Shown in pieces: positions 41,315 to 49,868 of a stretch of DNA of 64,000 nt. A program made the position numbers and the translations under genes. A model generated the notes under the pieces. The model was not told where the DNA came from and searched no databases. It saw only the letters and a program-made list of their open reading frames with translations. The stretch spans positions 43,743-107,742 of the forward strand of contig SUYG01000015.1 in assembly GCA_015060555.1 (NCBI GenBank), in the 5' to 3' direction. This DNA comes from Physcousia sp015060555. Its GTDB lineage: Bacteria > Bacteroidota > Bacteroidia > Bacteroidales > Bacteroidaceae. The first letter of the stretch is position 1. Each line of letters opens with the position of its first letter.

Positions 41315-42963
41315 TTTCTGCTAATCATAAGCACGTAGTCCGCTATGGCCTCTGCGGCTGCTACGCGACAGCTGCTGAAGCTGGGCCAGTCGTTGAAGTC
41401 GAGTAGTGTGCATTGGCCGTCAGCCTCGATGATGGCATCGCCGCCATAGACAGGCACGCCAATGCAGGTGGCTACTGTCTCGCATTGTTCCTGAAGCGCC
41501 TTGGCATTGAAGGGGTAATGGTGTGGTGTAACGCTGGTGTTGTCGAGGCCGAACTTGTCAGGGGCTTCAGTGGCATAGCGCCACTCGAAGAAGCCCTCGC
41601 CAGCCACACCGTAGAACTTAATCAGGTCGCCTTGGACATGGGCGCTGAAGGCCACCTCATCGATCTTGCGACAGACAAAAGCATCCAGTGCCTTGTGTGC
41701 CTCGGCTTCATTGGAGGCGAAGATGATGTCGTCGGGCGTTTGGGAATGTTCCAAACTGCGCTTGATCCAAATGGGGTAGGGCAGTGTGTCCAGCAGCTCA
41801 TAAGCATCAACCGGATCATTGGGCCACCGTTCTTTGTAGAGGCTGCCAAACCAGGTTGGAGGCTGACGGAGTGCTGTCTGATGGAACCGGTTGTAGATCT
41901 GTTGGCGATCGCTGCATGTGGTGATGCCGCTACCGCTGTTGACACATGGAATATGGTAGCATCGTTCCACAATGTCCAGCATGACGCAGGTCTGCAGGTT
42001 GCGGGACATGGTGAAGATGCCGTTGGCGTGCGTCACCAAGGCATCCATCAATGGATCGTAGGTGGGGTTGTCGTCGGGAAAGGCATTGAGGAACTGCTCA
42101 TCGGTGAGGCGTGTCACGATTGCGCCTGCTGCCTCCAGCCTTTTGGCCACTGCCTCGAAGATGGCGGCATCTGCTGTCTCACGGTTGGGCGAGGCTGAGG
42201 CATCGCGCTGTATGCCAATGATTTTCAGTGGCTTTGTGTTGCTGAGGAAGGCTTCGGCTTTGGTGATGTCGCTGACATGGTCCACATCAAGAATTTTTGA
42301 GAAGGGATATGCGGTAAGGTGGAAGCCGTCGGCCACAAGGGCACGCTGGAAATTTCGCATCCGCTGTTGGCCTTCTTGAATGCAACGGTCGAGGGTGGCA
42401 AAACAACGGCTGTCGAGGCCATAGATGCCCCCTGAGATATAGCGACACTCATCCCCAACCTTGCTCGCCTGAAACGATGCTTGTGTGTCGTGGAAGCCGC
42501 TGATGGTGAGATCTGCCATTGTCGAAACCCACAGTGGACGTTCGTCATCGATGAAGTCCGTCACAGCCATCATTCCGTCCAGCGAAGCGTCAGCATTGCT
42601 AAAAGCCTGGATAAAGCGATGGAACTCGTCTTCGTTGAAAATGGTGTCCACGGTGGTGAGAATGAAGCGCCCCTCGCCCAGCAATGGCATCAGCGCATGG
42701 AAGCTGTGCATGGACGAGGGTGTCGTTTGAACGACCAATTGTACTGGGTGTCCCTTGGCTTGCAGTTGAAGTACATGCTTTTGCGTCTGAAGCGATAAGT
42801 TGTTGGTGATGATGGCTATCGTCTCTGCACCACAGCTCTCGAAGATGCGGATCAGTCTGTCCAGCATCGGTTCGCCCTGAAGTGTCACCATCGGCTTAGG
42901 CTCTTTTATGCCTTCGGCTGCCAGGCGTGAGCCTTCGCCGGCAGCCAGGATTGCAAATTTCAT
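41311..42963 (-). CDS. Fusion of a sugar-phosphate nucleotidyltransferase and an ATP-grasp domain
   Basis: 550 aa from ATG at 42963 (MKFAILAAGEGSRLAAEGIKEPKPM). Residues 1-245 are a nucleotidyltransferase of the GlmU/IPCT type, with the LAAGEGSRL loop, Lys in KEPKPM, TTVDTIF as the metal-binding region, and ISGGIYGL. Residues about 250-550 resemble ATP-grasp ligases/kinases: IWIKRSLEHS, VQGDLIKFYGV and the metal site TLLDFNDWPSF. In this cluster the first half could make CDP-inositol. The ATP-grasp part might phosphorylate or ligate an inositol derivative; ITPK inositol kinases share this fold. That is inference only. A promoter motif lies at 42987-42994. Confidence 0.75.
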   Translation of the reverse strand: MKFAILAAGEGSRLAAEGIKEPKPMVTLQGEPMLDRLIRIFESCGAETIAIITNNLSLQTQKHVLQLQAKGHPVQLVVQTTPSSMHSFHALMPLLGEGRFILTTVDTIFNEDEFHRFIQAFSNADASLDGMMAVTDFIDDERPLWVSTMADLTISGFHDTQASFQASKVGDECRYISGGIYGLDSRCFATLDRCIQEGQQRMRNFQRALVADGFHLTAYPFSKILDVDHVSDITKAEAFLSNTKPLKIIGIQRDASASPNRETADAAIFEAVAKRLEAAGAIVTRLTDEQFLNAFPDDNPTYDPLMDALVTHANGIFTMSRNLQTCVMLDIVERCYHIPCVNSGSGITTCSDRQQIYNRFHQTALRQPPTWFGSLYKERWPNDPVDAYELLDTLPYPIWIKRSLEHSQTPDDIIFASNEAEAHKALDAFVCRKIDEVAFSAHVQGDLIKFYGVAGEGFFEWRYATEAPDKFGLDNTSVTPHHYPFNAKALQEQCETVATCIGVPVYGGDAIIEADGQCTLLDFNDWPSFSSCRVAAAEAIADYVLMISRK

Positions 42964-42986
42964 CGCTTGTTGCGTTGTTTCGGCTG

Positions 42987-42994
42987 CAAAAGTA
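42987..42994 (-). promoter_or_regulatory. Promoter -7 element for the inositol-lipid genes
   Basis: The minus strand reads TACTTTTG, 23 bases before the start at 42963. Confidence 0.65.
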
Positions 42995-43186
42995 AGGAAA
43001 AAATCGTTATGAAAACATCGAAGCAACAAAAAAGTGTGTTTTTATCTGCTTAATTAGCCAAAAACTACGATTTAAAGTTTTAAGTTAAACGAGAGCTTTA
43101 ATTCATAAACCCATTAAAAACGTGTAAATTATATTTTTTAACAAAAATATTTTGCAAAGGATGGTGCTCGAATGAAATATTGTTCG

Positions 43187-43194
43187 TACCTTTG
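43187..43194 (+). promoter_or_regulatory. Promoter -7 element for the dcw cluster
   Basis: TACCTTTG ends only four bases before the rsmH start codon at 43199. With the normal distance to the start site, the transcript would be leaderless or nearly so. The 190 bases upstream are AT-rich with no gene; mraZ is missing here. Confidence 0.65.
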
Positions 43195-43198
43195 CGCC

Positions 43199-44122
43199 AT
43201 GGAAACCAGTTTCTATCACATCCCCGTGCTTCTTCAGCCTGCGCTGGAGGGGCTAAACATCAGGCGAGATGGGACATACGTGGATGTGACACTGGGCGGC
43301 GGAGGCCATAGCCGAGCCATCCTCTCACAGTTGCAGGGCGGGCGCTTGTTCAGCTTCGATCAGGATGCTGACGCCATTGAAAAATGTTCTGCACTGCGTG
43401 AAGAAGCTTCCAATGGTATTGACTGGACGCTGGTGCGCTCCAACTTCCGCTATTTGCATAATTGGATGCGCTACTATGAGGTGGATGGCGTGGATGGAAT
43501 CTTGGCAGACCTTGGTGTTTCGAGCCATCATCTGGATGCTGCCGAACGAGGCTTCAGTTTTCGTGCCGATGCACCGTTAGACATGCGAATGAACCAGTCG
43601 GCACAGCGCTCTGCAGCAGACATCATCAATAGCTACACGGTCGAGCAGTTGACGTCCATCTTCCGCCTCTACGGCGAATTGCATCAGGCTTCGCGGCTGG
43701 CGACAGCCATCGTCAAGGCACGTTCCAACAGACAGATTGATACTACACTACAGCTGACCGAACTGTTGTCGCCGCTTTTGGGACGCGATCGCGAGAAGAA
43801 GGATTTGGCTCGTGCCTTTCAGGCCCTGCGCATTGAGGTGAACGGCGAGATGGAAGCGCTGCGTTGCATGCTCACGGCCGCTGTCCAATTGTTGCGCCCG
43901 GGCGGACGGTTGGTGGTCGTCGCTTATCATTCGCTGGAGGACCGCATGGTTAAGAACCTTATGCGTTCTGGCAATGTGGAGGGACAGACTGAGCAGGACG
44001 TTTTCGGCCGTTGTGATGTGCCCTTCCGCCTCATTGGTAAACCTGTGGTGGCCGACGATGATGAATTGCAACGCAACCCTCGCAGTCGCAGTGCTCGTAT
44101 GCGCATCGCCGAGAAGCTGTAA
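43199..44122 (+). CDS. rsmH: 16S rRNA (cytosine-1402-N4)-methyltransferase
   Basis: 307 aa from ATG at 43199 (METSFYHIPVLLQPALEGL). Upstream in-frame codons would lie inside the promoter. The SAM site is YVDVTLGGGGHSRAIL. The family blocks GILADLGVSSHHLDAAERGFSFRADAPLDMRMN and VVVAYHSLEDRMVKNLM are present. RsmH methylates C1402 in the ribosomal P site. It opens the division and cell-wall cluster; in many Bacteroidetes mraZ precedes it but not here. Confidence 0.96.
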   Translation: METSFYHIPVLLQPALEGLNIRRDGTYVDVTLGGGGHSRAILSQLQGGRLFSFDQDADAIEKCSALREEASNGIDWTLVRSNFRYLHNWMRYYEVDGVDGILADLGVSSHHLDAAERGFSFRADAPLDMRMNQSAQRSAADIINSYTVEQLTSIFRLYGELHQASRLATAIVKARSNRQIDTTLQLTELLSPLLGRDREKKDLARAFQALRIEVNGEMEALRCMLTAAVQLLRPGGRLVVVAYHSLEDRMVKNLMRSGNVEGQTEQDVFGRCDVPFRLIGKPVVADDDELQRNPRSRSARMRIAEKL

Positions 44123-44229
44123 GGCTGGTGTCCTAAGAAAAAAGAGAAAATAAGGAGTCAGAGGTGATAGAAAAAGGAGTAGAAACACCTCTACTATCAA
44201 AGAAAATATTCGGTAAAAGTGGAGTTCAC

Positions 44230-44784
44230 ATGAAAAGTAAGAAAGAAGTCCCCCAAGACGACGTACGTCTCATTGTCACCAATCTCGAAGAAGAAGAGGA
44301 CAAAGACGACGTGGCGGATGTAGCGTCTGACGATGAAGACGCAGCCGCTGAGACTGTGCCCGACGACATCCCTGAGGCTGTGACAGCTGATGAGGTGCGC
44401 GAAGGACGCCGTTCTGCATGGCGCCTGTTCTCGTCTGAGGACCTGCCGCAAGTGTCGCTGCGTGAGATCCTCGGAGGCGACTACCTGCTGGGCAGTTTCC
44501 TGCGTAAGAACATCTGGTTTATCCTGTTGCTGGTGGTACTTGGCATCATCTATATCTCTAACCGCTACGGTGCCCAGCAGGAGATCATCGAGGAGGAAGA
44601 CCTGCGCCATGAGTTGGTGGAGAAGAAGAACTACGCTCTGACACAGTATGCTGAGCTCACGATGAAGAGCCGGCAGAGCAGCATTGAGCGCAAGTTGAAG
44701 CTACTGGGAGACAGCTTGCTGACGAGCGCCACCGAACCACCATTCATTATTCATGTGGACAAAGACAACATGGAGAAGGAGTAA
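44230..44784 (+). CDS. ftsL: FtsL-like division protein
   Basis: 184 aa from ATG at 44230; a GTG at 44164 would add 22 residues and cannot be excluded. A long acidic cytoplasmic N-terminus (residues 10-60, rich in Glu and Asp) precedes one membrane segment NIWFILLLVVLGIIYISN (about 97-114). A short periplasmic coiled coil follows (RHELVEKKNYALTQYAELTMKSRQ). Position between rsmH and ftsI plus this topology identify it. In E. coli FtsL with FtsB and FtsQ activates FtsWI. Confidence 0.8.
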   Translation: MKSKKEVPQDDVRLIVTNLEEEEDKDDVADVASDDEDAAAETVPDDIPEAVTADEVREGRRSAWRLFSSEDLPQVSLREILGGDYLLGSFLRKNIWFILLLVVLGIIYISNRYGAQQEIIEEEDLRHELVEKKNYALTQYAELTMKSRQSSIERKLKLLGDSLLTSATEPPFIIHVDKDNMEKE

Positions 44785-44836
44785 GACAATAGAATAAAGA
44801 GAGAGAGAGCAGAACGCAACAAGAAAATAAGGAGTC

Positions 44837-46921
44837 ATGAAATTCGACCATAAACGTATCATCCCACGCTACACTTTCGTCATCATCCTGTTGACGTTGG
44901 TGGGCGTTGCCGTGATTGTCAGTGCCGGTTATTCGATGTTCTTCGAGAAGGACTACTGGGAAAAGATTCGCGAACGACTGGCATCGCGACAGAAGGACAT
45001 CCCTGCTGTGCGAGGAAACATCTATTCTGCCGACGGACAGTTGCTGGTGGGCTCTATGCCTATCTACACGCTGTATGCTGACCTCGTGGTGGTCGATCGC
45101 AACGACAGTGTGGCAGAGCGCAAACACCGTATGCACCGCGATGAGGTATTCCCGGCTAAGATAGATAGCATCAGCGTTGGGCTGAACCGTCTCTTCCCCA
45201 AGAAGAGTGTCAAGGAATATAAAGACCTCCTTCATAAAGCGCTGCGCAATGCCAGACTTCGTGAGACATCCAAGGCCAAATGTCAGCGCACCTTCGTGCT
45301 CGCGCGTAATGCGTCCTATATACAATATCGCGAGTTCCTGAAATTGCCGTATGTCAACCTGGGGCGCAACAAGTCGGGCTTCTACGGCGAAGAGATTCCA
45401 CAGCGCCAGAAACCTTATGGAAACATGGCTACGCGCACGCTGGGGTCGCTGTTGTCATCCTGTGACTCTGCGATGAACGGTCTGGAGCTGGCTTATGACA
45501 GTATCCTGCGTGGCGTAAACGGAAAGATGCATCGTGAGAAAGTGCGCAAACAATGGACAGACCGCACTGATGTAGAACCCATCAATGGTCTCGACATCAT
45601 TTCAACAATCGATGTTGGAATGCAGGACGCCGCCGAGAAGATGATTGTGCGTAAGCTGCAGGAGGTCAATGGTGAGGTCGGCGTCGTGGTGCTGATGGAA
45701 GTGGCCACGGGCGACGTGAAAGCTATCGCCAACATGACACGCCTGGGAACGCCTGGTAACTACTACTATGCCGAGGTGAAGAACAATGCCATCACCGACC
45801 TCTGGGAACCCGGCTCCACCTTCAAGACAGCCTCCATCATGGTTGCGCTGGAGGACGGAATGGTGACGCGCAAGGATAGCGTGCAAGTGGGCAACGGACA
45901 GTATCTGATGCACGGTCGTGTGATGAAGGATCACAACTGGCGCCGTGGCGGTTATGGTCGTCGTATCTCTGTGGATGAGTGCCTGATGTTTTCCTCCAAC
46001 GTTGGTGTCAGCCGCATCATCGACGAGCACTATTTCAACCATCCCGAGAAGTATGTCGATGGGCTCTATCGTGAAGGTGTCGGTGTACCCTTCACCCTGC
46101 CTTTCCAGGGACAGGGCTTCCCACGTGTGCGACGTCCGAAGGCAGACGGCAGCAATTGGAGTAAGACGGCACTGGCGTGGATGAGCATCGGTTATGAAAC
46201 GCAGATACCACCCATCTATACCCTCACCTTCTATAATGCCATCGCCAACAACGGACGCATGGTGAAACCACGCTTCGTGCGTGAGATTCAGAAGGATGGC
46301 GTGACACTCAAGGAGTTCCCCGTGGAAGTCGTCAAGGAACACATCTGCAAGCCCAGCACGCTGAAGGACATCCATGAGATCCTGGAACGCGTAGTCAACG
46401 ACAAGACCGGCCTTGGCAAGAAGGCTGGTTGTAAGCAGTTCAAGGTTTGTGGCAAGACGGGTACGGCTCAGGTGGCCGATGAACATGGCAGCTACCACGG
46501 CTCTCCTGCCCGTTATATGGTAAGCTTCTGTGGCTTCTACCCCTCCGAGTCGCCTAAATATTCCTGTATCGTGTGCATCAAGAAGAGCGGCTTGCCTGCT
46601 TCTGGTGGCGGACAGTGCGGACCTGTTTTCTCGGAACTGGCGCAGTATGTGATGGCCAAGGGTGTCTTCCGCAATGCTGAGGAGGCTGCCGACAGCACTT
46701 CGGTCTTCGAAATGCCTGATGCTGTCGAGATGCCTGAACTGCAGGAGGGCGTGATGCCAGACGTGACGGGCCTTGGAGCGCGCGACGCGGTCGCTGCCCT
46801 TGAGTCTCTGGGCTTGAAAGTGCGCCTTGTAGGACGCGGATTGGTACAAAAACAGAACATCGCCGCCGGAGCTCATCTTACCGATGGCCAGACGGTCACT
46901 CTGTCCTTGAGCGATAAATAA
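44837..46921 (+). CDS. ftsI: Division-specific peptidoglycan transpeptidase with PASTA domain
   Basis: 694 aa class B penicillin-binding protein. An N-terminal membrane anchor (FVIILLTLVGVAVIVSAGY) precedes the pedestal and the transpeptidase domain. Active-site motifs are S327TFK330, S386SN388 and K540TG542. A single PASTA domain (VMPDVTGLGARDAVAALESLGL to the end) closes the protein, as usual for Bacteroidetes but not E. coli. It cross-links septal peptidoglycan with FtsW, which is encoded downstream. Confidence 0.95.
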   Translation: MKFDHKRIIPRYTFVIILLTLVGVAVIVSAGYSMFFEKDYWEKIRERLASRQKDIPAVRGNIYSADGQLLVGSMPIYTLYADLVVVDRNDSVAERKHRMHRDEVFPAKIDSISVGLNRLFPKKSVKEYKDLLHKALRNARLRETSKAKCQRTFVLARNASYIQYREFLKLPYVNLGRNKSGFYGEEIPQRQKPYGNMATRTLGSLLSSCDSAMNGLELAYDSILRGVNGKMHREKVRKQWTDRTDVEPINGLDIISTIDVGMQDAAEKMIVRKLQEVNGEVGVVVLMEVATGDVKAIANMTRLGTPGNYYYAEVKNNAITDLWEPGSTFKTASIMVALEDGMVTRKDSVQVGNGQYLMHGRVMKDHNWRRGGYGRRISVDECLMFSSNVGVSRIIDEHYFNHPEKYVDGLYREGVGVPFTLPFQGQGFPRVRRPKADGSNWSKTALAWMSIGYETQIPPIYTLTFYNAIANNGRMVKPRFVREIQKDGVTLKEFPVEVVKEHICKPSTLKDIHEILERVVNDKTGLGKKAGCKQFKVCGKTGTAQVADEHGSYHGSPARYMVSFCGFYPSESPKYSCIVCIKKSGLPASGGGQCGPVFSELAQYVMAKGVFRNAEEAADSTSVFEMPDAVEMPELQEGVMPDVTGLGARDAVAALESLGLKVRLVGRGLVQKQNIAAGAHLTDGQTVTLSLSDK

Positions 46922-46948
46922 ACAATGATCTATCAAAAGCACTGCTAT

Positions 46949-48400
46949 ATGAAACTCTCCGAACTCATCCAAGTCATCAGCCCGCTTTCCCTTATCGGAA
47001 ACGCTGACATTGACATCGCCGACATCGCCATAGACTCCAGGCAGGTGAAGCCTGGCCATCTGTTTATCGCCGTACCTGGCACACAGGTCGATGGGCATGC
47101 ATACATCGCCAAGGCCATCGAACAGGGTGCTGTGGCTGTTGTCTGCCAAACGCTGCCCGAGAGTTGCCCTGCTACTGTGACATTCATTCAGGTGGAGGAC
47201 AGCGAGAAGGCTGTAGGTCCTCTGGCTCATCACTTCTTCGGCGATCCCACAGAGAAGCTCGATCTCATTGGTGTGACGGGCACAAATGGCAAGACAACCA
47301 TTGCCACGCTCCTCTATCACATGTTCCGTCAGTTCGGCTACAAATGCGGTCTCTGTTCTACTGTTTGCAACTACATCGACGGCGAACCGGTTCCCACAGA
47401 GCATACCACGCCCGACCCCATCACACTGAACCGCCTGTTAGGACGCATGGCTGATGAAGGTTGCCGCTATGCTTTCATGGAGGTAAGTTCCCACAGCGTG
47501 GCACAACATCGCATTGGTGGCTTGAAGTTCAAGGGCGGTCTCTTCACCAACCTCACGCGCGATCATTTAGATTATCATAAGACCGTCGAGGCTTACCGTG
47601 ATGCCAAGAAGGCATTCTTCGATGCACTGCCCTCCGACGCTTTCGTTGTCACAAATGCGGATGACAAGAATGGCCTCTTCATGACACAGAACACTCGTGC
47701 GCAGGTGAAAACCTATAGCTTGCGCACGATGGCAGACTTCCGCGCCCGCATCCTGGAAGAGGGCTTCGATGGCATGCAACTCAGCATCAACGACCGCGAG
47801 GTTTTCGTTCAGTTTATCGGACGCTTCAATGTCTCCAACCTCCTCGCTGTCTATGGTGCTGCCGTCTGTTTAGGCAAGAAGCCCGAGGAAGTGCTGGTTG
47901 TATTGAGCACGTTAAAGCCCGTCAACGGACGTTTCGAGACCATTCGCTCACGCGAGGGCGTTACCGCCATCGTCGATTATGCCCATACCCCCGATGCCCT
48001 CGATAATGTCCTTGCCACCATCAACGAGATTTTGAAGAAGCCGGGTCAGTGCATCACCGTCTGCGGAGCCGGTGGCAACCGCGATAAAGGCAAACGTCCG
48101 CTGATGGCACAGTCGGCCGTGCGTGCCTCGGATCGTGTTGTCATCACCTCTGACAACCCCCGCTTTGAAGAACCGCAGGACATCATCAACGATATGCTCG
48201 CAGGCCTCACGGCCGAGGACATGCGTAAGGTCATCAGCATTGTGGATCGCCGCGAGGCCATCCGAACCGCTTGCATGATGGCACAGCCTGGCGACGTCAT
48301 CCTCATCGCCGGAAAAGGCCATGAAGACTATCAGGATGTCAAGGGCGTCAAGCATCATTTCGACGATCACGAAGTGGTCCGCGAAGCCTTTGGATTATAA
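46949..48400 (+). CDS. murE: UDP-MurNAc-tripeptide synthetase (meso-diaminopimelate-adding)
   Basis: 483 aa from ATG at 46949 (MKLSELIQVISP); an ATG eight codons earlier is less likely. The ATP site is GVTGTNGKTTIATLL. Lys carbamylation and Mur-ligase regions include EVSSHSVAQHRI and NLTRDHLDYHKT. DNPRFEEP is the DNPR motif that selects meso-diaminopimelate, so the organism has DAP-type peptidoglycan. It follows ftsI by 27 bases. Confidence 0.96.
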   Translation: MKLSELIQVISPLSLIGNADIDIADIAIDSRQVKPGHLFIAVPGTQVDGHAYIAKAIEQGAVAVVCQTLPESCPATVTFIQVEDSEKAVGPLAHHFFGDPTEKLDLIGVTGTNGKTTIATLLYHMFRQFGYKCGLCSTVCNYIDGEPVPTEHTTPDPITLNRLLGRMADEGCRYAFMEVSSHSVAQHRIGGLKFKGGLFTNLTRDHLDYHKTVEAYRDAKKAFFDALPSDAFVVTNADDKNGLFMTQNTRAQVKTYSLRTMADFRARILEEGFDGMQLSINDREVFVQFIGRFNVSNLLAVYGAAVCLGKKPEEVLVVLSTLKPVNGRFETIRSREGVTAIVDYAHTPDALDNVLATINEILKKPGQCITVCGAGGNRDKGKRPLMAQSAVRASDRVVITSDNPRFEEPQDIINDMLAGLTAEDMRKVISIVDRREAIRTACMMAQPGDVILIAGKGHEDYQDVKGVKHHFDDHEVVREAFGL

Positions 48401-48446
48401 TTCATTCTTCACTCTTCATTTTTCACTTCTCACACTTCATTCAATA
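48401..48446 (+). repeat. Heptamer-type repeats in the murE-mraY spacer
   Basis: Repeats of TTCATTC, TTCACTC, TTCATTT and TTCACTT with about 7-base phase fill the 46-base spacer. Confidence 0.7.
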
Positions 48447-49712
48447 ATGCTATACTATCTCTTTCGCTATCTTGGAACATTCGGCATTTCGGGAGCTCAC
48501 ATGTGGAGCTATATTTCCTTCCGTGCCATTCTCACATTGGTACTCTCGCTGGTCATCTCAGCTTGGTTTGGCGAGTGGTTCATTAAATATATGAAGCGCC
48601 ATAACCTCAGCGAGGAGCAGCGCGATGCCATCACTGATCCCTATGGTGTGGAGAAGAAAGGTGTTCCCACGATGGGTGGTGTCATCATCATTGTATCTAC
48701 TCTGATTCCAGTCCTGCTCTTCGGACGTCTGCGTAACATTTATCTTTTGCTCATGGTTGGCACAACCATCTGGCTGGGCCTTCTGGGCTTCTGGGACGAT
48801 TACACGAAGATGACCAAAGGCAAGGACGGCATCCGTCCTCTGTTCAAGTTGGCAGGGCAGGCTCTCTTGGGATTGGTCATCGGGCTGGTCCTTTGGCAAA
48901 GCCCCGACGCTGTGGTACATGAGAATGTCACCACGGCCCGACAGAATGGTGTAGAGGTCGTGGCACATACGAGTGAGCCTGTCAAGAGTACGGTCACGAC
49001 GATTCCTTTCGTCAAGAACAATAACCTACGCTATTCCGACCTTTTCCAATGGCTTGGCAAGCGTCGCACGGCTGCGGGCTGGATACTCTTTGTGTTTGTG
49101 ACCATCTTCATTGTCATGGCTGTCAGCAACGGTGCCAATATGAACGATGGAATGGATGGGATGTGCGCAGGCAATGCCGCCATTATCTGCTTTGCCTTGG
49201 GCATACTGGCTTACGTGTCGTCGCATATCAATTTAGCTGCCTACCTGAACATTATGTTTGTACCTGGTTCAGAGGAGCTGGTGGTCTTCCTGATGGCTTT
49301 CGTGGGCGCCCTCATCGGCTTCCTGTGGTATAATGCCTATCCCGCTCAGATTTTCATGGGCGATACAGGCTCGCTGGCCATCGGCGGCATCATTGCGGTG
49401 ACGGCCATCATCATTCATAAGGAACTGCTGCTGCCACTTCTTTGCTTCATCTTCTTCATCGAGAGCGTGAGTGTACTGCTGCAGACCAACTACGCCCGCT
49501 ACGGCAACAAGCGCGGTCTGAAACTTCGCTTCTTCAAACGTGCTCCCCTGCACGACACCTTCCGCGTGAAGCCCGGACAGCTGCCTGCTGACTTCCGTGT
49601 GCTCCTGAACTGGCCAAAGGGTTGCTGGCTGGAGTCCAAGATTACCACCCGTTTCTGGATTATCACCATTATGATGTGTGCCCTCGCCATCGTCACGCTG
49701 AAGATCAGATGA
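48447..49712 (+). CDS. mraY: Phospho-N-acetylmuramoyl-pentapeptide transferase
   Basis: 421 aa from ATG at 48447. This polytopic membrane enzyme makes lipid I from UDP-MurNAc-pentapeptide and undecaprenyl phosphate. Signature segments are KKGVPTMGGVIII, GFWDDYTK, SNGANMNDGMDGMCAGN (the Bacteroidetes form of the catalytic Asp loop), FMGDTGSLAIGG, and KRGLKLRFFKRAPLHDTF with the conserved HH-like end. It carries the extra periplasmic loop (about residues 150-185) common in Bacteroidetes. The stop codon is directly followed by a GC-rich element that extends into murD. Confidence 0.95.
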   Translation: MLYYLFRYLGTFGISGAHMWSYISFRAILTLVLSLVISAWFGEWFIKYMKRHNLSEEQRDAITDPYGVEKKGVPTMGGVIIIVSTLIPVLLFGRLRNIYLLLMVGTTIWLGLLGFWDDYTKMTKGKDGIRPLFKLAGQALLGLVIGLVLWQSPDAVVHENVTTARQNGVEVVAHTSEPVKSTVTTIPFVKNNNLRYSDLFQWLGKRRTAAGWILFVFVTIFIVMAVSNGANMNDGMDGMCAGNAAIICFALGILAYVSSHINLAAYLNIMFVPGSEELVVFLMAFVGALIGFLWYNAYPAQIFMGDTGSLAIGGIIAVTAIIIHKELLLPLLCFIFFIESVSVLLQTNYARYGNKRGLKLRFFKRAPLHDTFRVKPGQLPADFRVLLNWPKGCWLESKITTRFWIITIMMCALAIVTLKIR

Positions 49713-49713
49713 G

Positions 49714-49868
49714 GACCCATCCCCCTGCCCCTCCTTCTGAGGGAGGGGAGTAATTACCATAAGAAAAATAAAAAAGTGAAATATGAATCATACAATGAAT
49801 AATAAAGAAACAAATAGTCAAGTAGTATCTACTCCCCTCCCTCACAGGGAGAGGCCGGAGGGTGGGTC
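49714..49868 (+). mobile_element. MITE-like element with 39-bp inverted ends spanning the murD start
   Basis: The left end 49714-49752 (GACCCATCCCC to GAGGGAGGGGAGTA) and the right end 49830-49868 (TACTCCCCTCCCTC to GGTGGGTC) are imperfect inverted repeats; the inner 14 bases are identical. The 77-base interior contains the murD ATG (49783). Each end is itself a copy of the GC-rich element found in uxaB, uxaA, cysS, ispG and purE. No transposase or clear target duplication is visible. Confidence 0.7.

Noticed and set aside
45602..47404. 600-codon open frame opposite ftsI and murE
   Set aside because: It spans two conserved genes in reverse and has no signal, domain or promoter.
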